Source: an uncultured bacterium
GTDB taxonomy: Bacteria > Bacillota > Clostridia > Lachnospirales > Anaerotignaceae
Direction of reading: 5' to 3'
Assembly (NCBI GenBank): GCA_905214825.1
Contig: CAJMNV010000001.1
Location: forward strand, 1 to 40,217
Length of the DNA: 40,217 nucleotides
Shown here: in pieces, positions 34,462 through 40,217 of the stretch
How positions within the stretch are numbered: position 1 is the stretch's first letter
How the letters are laid out: each line of letters begins with the position of its first letter
Made by a program: the position numbers and the translations under genes
Notes under the pieces: generated by a model
Databases searched by the model: none
What the model was told of the DNA's origin: nothing
Seen by the model: only the letters and a program-made list of their open reading frames with translations

Positions 34462-34881
34462 ATGAGAAGTAAAAAAATGATGGTATCTATGTTGTCTATG
34501 AGTATGGTGTTGGGGGCAGCAGCACTGTCTGCATATGCAAGCACAGCCCCAACGGAACAAGGGCAGACAAATGATATGGTGCGTTCAAAAGATATAAGTA
34601 AAGGTTCTTATTCTGACAGTCAAACATTTCTGCAATCACACAAATTGTATAGAAATAATAGAAAATATGTAAATTTCTGGATAAATAACACGGGCGATAG
34701 AAGCATTACCATTACGATTGATGGTGCGGGTGCAAGGGAGATAAAACCGGGGAAAAGTGGGCATATTTCTGCAACAGTAAGTAGATTAACAGGATATTAT
34801 GATTTTATGGCTGTACAAACAGATGGAAACGGTGGTACAATGAGTTTTGATTATCGCATTGCACAAAGAGATAGCCAATAA
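34462..34881 (+). CDS. Small secreted protein, family copy 1 (type A)
   Basis: This is a 139-residue preprotein. Its Sec signal peptide has a positive N terminus (MRSKKMM), a hydrophobic core (VLGAAALSAYA) and cleavage after AYA near residue 26. There is no lipobox or LPXTG, so it should be released. The mature part shares KYVNFWINNTGDRSITITID, REIKPGKSGHIS and MSFDYRIAQRDSQ with its paralogues. Alternating hydrophobic residues suggest a beta-sandwich. I do not recognise the family. It most resembles copy 5. Confidence 0.8.
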   Translation: MRSKKMMVSMLSMSMVLGAAALSAYASTAPTEQGQTNDMVRSKDISKGSYSDSQTFLQSHKLYRNNRKYVNFWINNTGDRSITITIDGAGAREIKPGKSGHISATVSRLTGYYDFMAVQTDGNGGTMSFDYRIAQRDSQ

Positions 34882-34925
34882 CAAAAAATATCACAAATAG
34901 TGACAAAATATATATATATTTACCA

Positions 34926-35019
34926 TTGACGGACATTTTTCTTTCTGATATTACCAAGATGTAGGAAAGACACAGAGAAATATCAAATATTATTTTCAAA
35001 CAAGAAAGGGGAAATTGTC
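34926..35019 (+). repeat. Conserved 94-base promoter/leader, copy 2
   Basis: Identical to copy 1 over all 94 bases, with TTGACG at 34926-34931 and TATTAC at 34949-34954. Confidence 0.8.
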
Positions 35020-35439
35020 ATGAGAAGTAAAAAAATGATGGTATCTATGTTGTCTATGAGTATGGTGTTGGGGGCAGCAGCACTGCCTGCATATGCAAGC
35101 ACAACAATACAAACAACACAAAAAGAAGAAATGATGCCATATGCAATCGGGGAAATTGATGCAAATAGTTTGACAGATGTAGATGGATTTTCAACATATT
35201 TTGAGTTGTCAAAAGGTGGCGGAAAATATATCAATTTTTGGGTGAAAAATACAGGTAGAAACAGCATTGCAATCACAATCAATGATAAAGGGGAACGTGT
35301 CATAGAACCAGGGAAAAGTGGTCATATTTCGGTGAAGGCAGGTGCGTTGACAAAAGGCTATGTGTTCAAGGCAGAAGGGACACCGAATGGTGGCAGAATT
35401 AGTTTGGATTATCGCATTGCACAAAGAGATAGCCAATAA
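35020..35439 (+). CDS. Small secreted protein, family copy 2 (type B)
   Basis: This 139-residue preprotein has nearly the same signal peptide as copy 1 (cleavage after AYA). The mature N terminus is a low-complexity Thr/Gln stretch (TTIQTTQKEEMMPYAIGEID). The core reads KYINFWVKNTGRNSIAITIN, then VIEPGKSGHISVKAG and GGRISLDYRIAQRDSQ. It is closest to copy 3. It is monocistronic with its own promoter; a weak TCAC/GTGA dyad follows the stop. Confidence 0.8.
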   Translation: MRSKKMMVSMLSMSMVLGAAALPAYASTTIQTTQKEEMMPYAIGEIDANSLTDVDGFSTYFELSKGGGKYINFWVKNTGRNSIAITINDKGERVIEPGKSGHISVKAGALTKGYVFKAEGTPNGGRISLDYRIAQRDSQ

Positions 35440-35483
35440 CAAAAAATATCACAAATAGTGACAAAATATATATATATTTACCA

Positions 35484-35577
35484 TTGACGGACATTTTTCT
35501 TTCTGATATTACCAAGATGTAGGAAAGACACAGAGAAATATCAAATATTATTTTCAAACAAGAAAGGGGTAATTGTC
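35484..35577 (+). repeat. Conserved 94-base promoter/leader, copy 3
   Basis: TTGACG at 35484-35489 and TATTAC at 35507-35512. It differs from copies 1 and 2 by one base, in the ribosome-site region (GGGGTAATT). Confidence 0.8.
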
Positions 35578-36000
35578 ATGAAAAGTAAAAAAATGATGGT
35601 ATCTATATTGTCTATGAGTATGGTGTTGGGGGCAGCAGCACTGCCTGCATATGCAAGCACAGCAACACAAACAACACAAAAACAAGAAGAAATGATGCTG
35701 AAGGAAATAGGGGAAATTGCTTCAGACAGTTTGACAGAAGTAAAGAGCTTTTCAACATATTTTGATTTGTCGAAAGGTGGCGGAAAATATATCAATTTCT
35801 GGGTAAAAAATACAGGAAGAAACGATATTGCAATCACAATCAATGATAAAGAAAGACGTGTCATAAAAACAGGTGATAGTGGACATATTTCAGTGAAGGC
35901 AGGTACGTTGACAAAACGTTATACATTTGATGCGGTACCTACACCAAATGGTGGCAGAATCAGTTTGGATTATCGCATTGCACAAAGAGATAGCCAATAA
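35578..36000 (+). CDS. Small secreted protein, family copy 3 (type B)
   Basis: This 140-residue preprotein begins MKSKKMMVSILSMSMVLG, with cleavage after AYA. Its core (KYINFWVKNTGRNDIAITIN, then GHISVKAGTLTKRYTFDAVP) closely matches copy 2. The PGK turn before SGHIS is changed to KTGDSGHIS. It ends RISLDYRIAQRDSQ as in copies 2 and 4. Confidence 0.8.
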   Translation: MKSKKMMVSILSMSMVLGAAALPAYASTATQTTQKQEEMMLKEIGEIASDSLTEVKSFSTYFDLSKGGGKYINFWVKNTGRNDIAITINDKERRVIKTGDSGHISVKAGTLTKRYTFDAVPTPNGGRISLDYRIAQRDSQ

Positions 36001-36047
36001 CAAAAAAATATCACAAATAGTGACAAAATATTTATATATGTTTACCA

Positions 36048-36141
36048 TTGACGGACATTTTTCTTTCTGATATGATAAAGATGTAGGAAAGACACAGAGA
36101 AATACCAAATATTATTTTCAAATAAGAAAGGGGAAATTGTC
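36048..36141 (+). repeat. Conserved 94-base promoter/leader, copy 4
   Basis: TTGACG at 36048-36053 and a different, closer-to-consensus -10, TATGAT (36071-36076). It has the most substitutions of the five copies, clustered at the -10. Confidence 0.8.
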
Positions 36142-36561
36142 ATGAAAAGTAAAAAAATGATGGTATCTATATTGTCTATGAGTATGGTGTTGGGGGCAGC
36201 AGCACTGCCTGCATACGCAAGCACAACAACACAAACAACACAAAAACAAGAAGAAATAATGCCACGTGATTATGATGTTTCCAGTGGTAGTGAAGAAAAC
36301 ATTGTAGAGTTGGAGAAGCCTTATACATTGGATAAAAAGGATGGGAAATATATCAATTTTTGGATAAGAAATACTGGGCATAACGATATTGCAATTACCA
36401 TAAATGGTAAGGCGGAAAGAATTATTAGTCCAGGCAAACAAGGGCATACTTATATAGAAGCAGGTTTCTTTAAAAAAGAGTATATATTCAAGGCAGTACC
36501 TACACCGAATGGTGGCAGAATCAGTTTGGATTATAGCATTGCACAAAGAGATAGCCAATAA
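36142..36561 (+). CDS. Small secreted protein, family copy 4 (type B, divergent)
   Basis: This 139-residue preprotein shares the signal peptide and the Thr/Gln-rich mature start with copies 2 and 3. Its middle is divergent (RDYDVSSGSEENIVELEKPY) before KYINFWIRNTGHNDIAITIN, and PGKQGHTYIEAG replaces the usual PGKSGHIS. The C terminus is GGRISLDYSIAQRDSQ. It may be expressed more strongly because of its better -10. Confidence 0.8.
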   Translation: MKSKKMMVSILSMSMVLGAAALPAYASTTTQTTQKQEEIMPRDYDVSSGSEENIVELEKPYTLDKKDGKYINFWIRNTGHNDIAITINGKAERIISPGKQGHTYIEAGFFKKEYIFKAVPTPNGGRISLDYSIAQRDSQ

Positions 36562-36608
36562 CAAAAAATATCACAAAAAGTGACAAAAATATTTATATAT
36601 GTTTACCA

Positions 36609-36702
36609 TTGACGGACATTTTTCTTTCTGATATTACCAAGATGTAGGAAAGACACAGAGAAATATCAAATATTATTTTCAAACAAGAAAGGGGTAATTG
36701 TC
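36609..36702 (+). repeat. Conserved 94-base promoter/leader, copy 5
   Basis: TTGACG at 36609-36614 and TATTAC at 36632-36637. It is identical to copy 3. Confidence 0.8.
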
Positions 36703-37116
36703 ATGAAAAGTAAAAAAATGATGGTATCTATGTTGTCTATGAGCATGGTGTTGGGTGCGGTAGCACTACCTGCATACGCAAGTACAGCCCCAACAAAACA
36801 AGAACAGACAAATGATATGGTGCGTGCGAAAGATATCAGTAAAGGTTCTTTTTCTGAAGATGATACATTTCGTTACAAAGATACATTATATCAAAATAAT
36901 GGAAAATATGTAAATTTCTGGATAGATAACACAGGAGATAAAAGTATAACCATTACGATTGATGGGAAGGGTGCAAGAGAGATTAAACCAGGAAAAAATG
37001 GGCATATTTCAGCTAAGGTAGGTATGCTTGCAAGAGATTACGAGTTTATGGCAAAACCAACAAGTGACAGTGGTGGAACAATTACATTTGATTATCGTAT
37101 TAAACAAAGAGATTAG
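36703..37116 (+). CDS. Small secreted protein, family copy 5 (type A)
   Basis: This 137-residue preprotein has the common signal peptide and an APTKQEQTNDMVRAKDISKG mature start shared with copy 1. The core is KYVNFWIDNTGDKSITITID, then REIKPGKNGHISAKVG. It ends RIKQRD, without the SQ and 3' flank seen in copies 1-4, so it is the last unit of the array. A strong bidirectional terminator follows. Confidence 0.8.
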   Translation: MKSKKMMVSMLSMSMVLGAVALPAYASTAPTKQEQTNDMVRAKDISKGSFSEDDTFRYKDTLYQNNGKYVNFWIDNTGDKSITITIDGKGAREIKPGKNGHISAKVGMLARDYEFMAKPTSDSGGTITFDYRIKQRD

Positions 37117-37147
37117 TAAGCATCTTAATGAAAAATGTATTGTATCA

Positions 37148-37187
37148 AAAAAAGAAGTATCACAAGCTTTTGTGATACTTCTTTTTT
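37148..37187. terminator. Bidirectional terminator between the array and mgtE
   Basis: AAGAAGTATCACAA pairs with TTGTGATACTTCTT around a four-base loop, with A and T runs on both sides. It serves the converging array and mgtE genes. Confidence 0.92.
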
Positions 37188-38541
37188 ATGCAAGTACGAG
37201 CCATTGTGCCACATGGAAGAATATCAACAATGCCACAGCGTCTACCACTGTGGTAATGAGCGGCCCTGCCATGATGGCTGGGTCCAAACGGCAGACTTTT
37301 GCCAATATCGGGAGCATACACCCCATGGCTTTTGCCACCACAACCACAAGCCCCATACTCACAGAAACGGTCAAATCCACCATAATATCCGTAGATGGGC
37401 TGAATATGGTTTGTTTGCAAAAATTGAGTGCCGCCAGTAATGCACCGCATATCAAACCAACTTGCACTTCTTTTCCCAATACACGGAAAATATCTTTGGG
37501 GCGGACTTCCCCCAATGCCATACCACGAATAATCATGGCAGAGGCTTGTGAACCGGCATTTCCCCCTGTACCCGTCAATATGGGGATAAATGTAGACAAT
37601 ACCACCGCTTCATCTAATATGCCTTGATACATACCAATGATAAAACTACTGAGTGTCCCAGATACCATCAAGATACAAAGCCATACAATGCGGTTTTTTG
37701 CCAATTTGACAACAGGTGTTTTCAAATATTCTTCATCGGAAGGCAGCAACGCCGCCATTTTTTCCATATCTTCCGTGGTTTCTTCATCGATAACGTCCAC
37801 AATATCGTCGACCGTGATGATACCTACCAAACGGTTTTCGCCATCTACCACAGGCAATGCCATAAAATTATATTTTCGGAACAGATGGGCAGCTTCTTCT
37901 TGGTCGTCTAATGTTGCTACGGAAATGACATCTTCTTCCATCAATGTATCTATGGTGATATTTTCTTCTGCCAAAAGTAATGTACGTAGCGGCAACACAC
38001 CAACCAGATGTTTTTTGTCATCAATGACATAACAGGTGTATATGGTTTCTTTGTCAAGCCCAGTATGCCGTATGATTTCCATAGCACGTTTTGCTGTCAT
38101 TTCTTTATAAAGATACACATATTCTACGGTCATCAAACTACCAGCAGAATTTTCGGGATAATGCAAAAAACGGTTAATGAGTTGTCTGGTTTTGTTGTCG
38201 GTGTTTCGCAATACTTTATTGACAAGATTTGCAGGGGCTTCCTCCAAAAAGTCGACGGTATCGTCCAAATACATATTATCTACAATGTTGCGCACTTCGT
38301 TATCAGTAATAGAGGTGAAAAGCATTTCTTGTGTGTCATTGTCCAAATAAGAAAACGCTTCCGCAGCAATATCTTTTGTGAGCAAACGAAACAGAAATAA
38401 TTGTTTTTCGGCAGGTAGTTCTTCTAAAAATTCTGCAACATCAGCAGGATTTTGTTCGTTTAATGCATTGCGTAATGCCAAATAAGCCCCTTGTTTTAGA
38501 TAGTCTTGCCAAAGGGCTGTGGTTTCGCTCCAATGTTCCAT
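37186..38541 (-). CDS. mgtE: Magnesium transporter MgtE, copy 1
   Basis: MgtE is a homodimeric Mg2+ channel gated by cytosolic Mg2+. The 451-residue protein has an N domain (LAEFLEELPAEKQLFLFRLL region), two CBS domains (about 135-255, with TCYVIDDKKHLVGVLPLRTL and LVGIITVDDIVDVI), the plug helix and five membrane helices. These include the pore signature GTGGNAGSQASAMIIRGMAL. GGAGGCG lies before the ATG at 38541. It is 18 bases downstream of a second mgtE and probably cotranscribed with it. Confidence 0.95.
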   Translation of the reverse strand: MEHWSETTALWQDYLKQGAYLALRNALNEQNPADVAEFLEELPAEKQLFLFRLLTKDIAAEAFSYLDNDTQEMLFTSITDNEVRNIVDNMYLDDTVDFLEEAPANLVNKVLRNTDNKTRQLINRFLHYPENSAGSLMTVEYVYLYKEMTAKRAMEIIRHTGLDKETIYTCYVIDDKKHLVGVLPLRTLLLAEENITIDTLMEEDVISVATLDDQEEAAHLFRKYNFMALPVVDGENRLVGIITVDDIVDVIDEETTEDMEKMAALLPSDEEYLKTPVVKLAKNRIVWLCILMVSGTLSSFIIGMYQGILDEAVVLSTFIPILTGTGGNAGSQASAMIIRGMALGEVRPKDIFRVLGKEVQVGLICGALLAALNFCKQTIFSPSTDIMVDLTVSVSMGLVVVVAKAMGCMLPILAKVCRLDPAIMAGPLITTVVDAVALLIFFHVAQWLVLA

Positions 38542-38559
38542 ACGGTTCGCCTCCTTTTT

Positions 38560-39921
38560 TTAGAATACAAATATAGATGCAATGTTAAAATAAATAATCA
38601 ATGCAATGGCATCGACCAATGTAGAAATCAATGGTCCTGCCATCATTGCAGGATCAACTTTTACCAATTTTGCAAACAGAGGCAATATACAACCGATGGT
38701 TTTGGAAAGTACAACAACAGCTGCCATACTCAAAGATACTGTCAAATCAACGGCAAATTCTGTGTTGGGGCTGAGAAATGTCATACGTAGCAAATTGATA
38801 CCACACAAAACAGCACCACAAAGTACACCAATTCGCAATTCTTTCCAAACAACTTTGAAACCATCTTTGATTTCAATTTCTCCCAATGCCATACCACGAA
38901 TGATGATGGTGGAAGATTGAGAACCCGCATTGCCGCCTGTGTCTGTAATGATGGGGATAAAATTGGAAAGTACCACAGCAGCTGTCAGCAATGCTTCATA
39001 CTGTCCGATGACCATACTGCTGAGTGTACCAGATACCATCAATGCACAAAGCCAGACAATACGGTTTTTTGCCAGTTTTAATACAGGTGTTTTCAAATAT
39101 TCTTCATCAGAAGGCAATAACGCCGCCATTTTTTCCATATCTTCTGTGGTTTCTTGTTCGATGACATCCACGATGTCGTCTACGGTGATGATACCCACTA
39201 AACGGTTTTCCAAATCTGTGACAGGCAGTGCCATCCAGTTATATTTTTTGAATATGTTTGCGACTTCTTCTTGGTCATATGTGGTGTGTACAGAAACCAC
39301 ATCTTTTTCCATCAAATCTTTTACCAAATCTTCATCTTTGGCACAAATCAATGTTCGTAAAGGTATGACACCAATCAATTTTCGATGTTCATCAATCACA
39401 TAACAGGTATATATGGTTTCTTTGTCCGTGCCTGTGCGTTTGATTTGTTTCATGGCAGCAGCAACTGTCATACCACCACGCAATTTGACAAATTCGATTG
39501 TCATCAAACTTCCTGCGGAGTTTTCTGGATAATTCAAAAAATGATTGATGAGTACACGTGTCTGTGCATCAGTGTTTCGCAGTACTTTTTTCACCAAATT
39601 GGCAGGGGCTTCTTCCAAAAAGTCCACAGTATCGTCTAAAAACATTTCATCAACAATGTTTCTGACTTCTTTGTCGGTAATGGAATGTACGATATGCTCT
39701 TGGGTATCGTTATCCATATAAGAAAATACTTCTGCCGCTATGTCTTTTGTCAATAATCGAAACACAAAAAGCTGTTTTTCGGCAGGTAGTTCTTCAAAAT
39801 ATTCTGCCAAATCGGCAGCATTTTGGTCATTTAATTCTTTTTTCAATTCGATATATGCACCACTATCCATCAATGCGTTGAGTTGGTCAAACAGTGCTTG
39901 TATTTCTTCCATTGTATTCAC
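38560..39921 (-). CDS. mgtE: Magnesium transporter MgtE, copy 2 (first in operon)
   Basis: This 453-residue paralogue has the same layout: N domain with AEYFEELPAEKQLFVFRLLT, two CBS domains, EYLKTPVLKLAKNRIVWLCA entering the membrane part, and the pore signature DTGGNAGSQSSTIIIRGMAL. The two copies are similar throughout, so they arose by tandem duplication. GAGGTG lies before the ATG at 39921. An unusual leader with a short ORF and alternative hairpins precedes it, so both transporters are probably under attenuation control. Confidence 0.95.
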   Translation of the reverse strand: MNTMEEIQALFDQLNALMDSGAYIELKKELNDQNAADLAEYFEELPAEKQLFVFRLLTKDIAAEVFSYMDNDTQEHIVHSITDKEVRNIVDEMFLDDTVDFLEEAPANLVKKVLRNTDAQTRVLINHFLNYPENSAGSLMTIEFVKLRGGMTVAAAMKQIKRTGTDKETIYTCYVIDEHRKLIGVIPLRTLICAKDEDLVKDLMEKDVVSVHTTYDQEEVANIFKKYNWMALPVTDLENRLVGIITVDDIVDVIEQETTEDMEKMAALLPSDEEYLKTPVLKLAKNRIVWLCALMVSGTLSSMVIGQYEALLTAAVVLSNFIPIITDTGGNAGSQSSTIIIRGMALGEIEIKDGFKVVWKELRIGVLCGAVLCGINLLRMTFLSPNTEFAVDLTVSLSMAAVVVLSKTIGCILPLFAKLVKVDPAMMAGPLISTLVDAIALIIYFNIASIFVF

Positions 39922-39930
39922 CTCATTTCA

Positions 39931-39968
39931 GACAATAAAAAAACACTTATTGTCCATACCAAAAGTGT
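39931..39968 (-). promoter_or_regulatory. Terminator / antiterminator pair before mgtE copy 2
   Basis: On the minus strand ACACTT-TTG pairs with CAA-T-AAGTGT and is followed by seven T (39968-39937), an intrinsic terminator. GACAATAA (39954-39947) can instead pair with TTATTGTC (39938-39931). The two stems share bases and exclude each other. Confidence 0.6.
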
Positions 39969-40020
39969 CAACAGAAAATATCATATGATACGCATTTTTT
40001 GAAAAAAGCACGTCAAACAA

Positions 40021-40054
40021 AGGTTCACATTTTGAAAAAGGTGAACCTATGGAT
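40021..40054 (-). promoter_or_regulatory. Switch hairpin at the end of the leader ORF
   Basis: AGGTTCAC and GTGAACCT (40048-40021 on the minus strand) form an 8-bp hairpin over the leader ORF stop. The same upstream arm, with TATGGAT-complementary bases at 40048-40054, can pair with the leader Shine-Dalgarno and start region (40115-40132) over 13 bp. Only one pairing can exist at a time. Confidence 0.55.
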
Positions 40055-40120
40055 ATATTTTCTGTCGTTTTGATACGGTCGCTCATCTCCCAAAGAGATG
40101 CTGTCGTCGTTATTATCCAT
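40025..40120 (-). CDS. Putative 31-residue leader peptide upstream of mgtE
   Basis: GGAGGTG (40135-40129) lies eight bases before an ATG that opens 31 codons. The N terminus is MDNNDDSISLGDERPYQNDR, strongly acidic, and the C terminus is basic and aromatic. The stop falls inside the switch hairpin. Acidic N-terminal leader peptides (MgtL) sense low Mg2+ through ribosome destabilisation in enterobacteria; a similar role here is inference. No homologue is known to me. Confidence 0.45.
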   Translation of the reverse strand: MDNNDDSISLGDERPYQNDRKYIHRFTFFKM

Positions 40121-40159
40121 ATGTGTTTCACCTCCGTTGCATTTATTTTCTCACCTTTA

Positions 40160-40188
40160 AATATATGTGCTACAAAAATGACCTTCAA
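40160..40188 (-). promoter_or_regulatory. Promoter of the mgtE operon leader
   Basis: On the minus strand TTGAAG (40188-40183), a 17-base spacer and TATATT (40165-40160) give a start near 40153, about 33 bases before the leader ORF. The TTGACA-like stretch at 39972-39967 is part of the terminator region. Confidence 0.55.
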
Positions 40189-40217
40189 GTCATTATTTAA
40201 AAAAAAAATATTTTTTG

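Noticed and set aside
34368..37116. CRISPR-like array
   Set aside because: The repeats are about 94-base promoter regions between intact coding genes, not short repeats with spacers, and no cas genes are nearby.
37117..37627. Plus-strand frames opposite mgtE copy 1
   Set aside because: They are antisense to a clear mgtE gene, cross its terminator and have no ribosome site.
39922..40188. M-box (ykoK) riboswitch upstream of mgtE
   Set aside because: By eye the conserved M-box segments are not present in the right order, although a GGTGAG and an AATGCA occur. A covariance-model search would settle this.
39928..40188. 86-codon frame through the mgtE leader
   Set aside because: It starts at TTG without a ribosome site and runs across the attenuator hairpins in a different frame from the well-placed 31-codon ORF.

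Overview
The window is low-GC Firmicutes DNA, most likely from an anaerobic member of class Clostridia (a Lachnospirales-like gut relative). The signs are the housekeeping gene order (prmA-rsmE-cysteine desulfurase-thiI; MazG-like-gdpP-rplI-dnaB), strong GGAGG ribosome-binding sites, many T-tailed hairpin terminators, and an RF2 gene with a programmed frameshift. The species cannot be named from the sequence alone.

Bases 1 to about 11,050 are one end of an integrated mobilizable element. It carries a tyrosine integrase with an in-frame stop, an excisionase, an XRE repressor, a ribbon-helix-helix regulator with a long palindromic operator, and a type II restriction-modification cassette: controller protein, unknown 151-residue protein, putative endonuclease, N6-adenine methyltransferase and two paralogous small HTH proteins. 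Beyond that lie MobC beside a candidate oriT but no relaxase, a RepA-like ATPase, and structured DNA at the right end. The right boundary is recognisable: 11002-11048 is the 3' part of a tRNA-Arg(CCU) gene, from the anticodon arm to the acceptor end, whose 5' half is missing. The other attachment site and the intact tRNA should lie to the left of the window.

Bases 11,100 to 34,350 are chromosomal core: a decayed transporter remnant, a DUF1858 protein, CCA-adding enzyme, aldo/keto reductase, an XRE membrane regulator, a GntR/ABC transporter operon with its operator, thymidine kinase with an HD-domain phosphohydrolase, a K+ uptake pair, secA (with an in-frame stop at a 14-A run), prfB, an RluA-type pseudouridine synthase, a nucleotidyltransferase, prmA-rsmE-nifS-like-thiI, and MazG-like-gdpP-rplI-dnaB.

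Bases 34,360 to 37,120 hold five tandem paralogues of a small secreted protein of unknown function. Each lies behind a nearly identical 94-base promoter/leader. The window ends with two tandem mgtE magnesium transporter genes on the minus strand. Their 5' leader appears to contain a 31-codon ORF, mutually exclusive hairpins and a terminator/antiterminator pair. That leader and the secreted-protein array are the strongest candidates here for undescribed biology.
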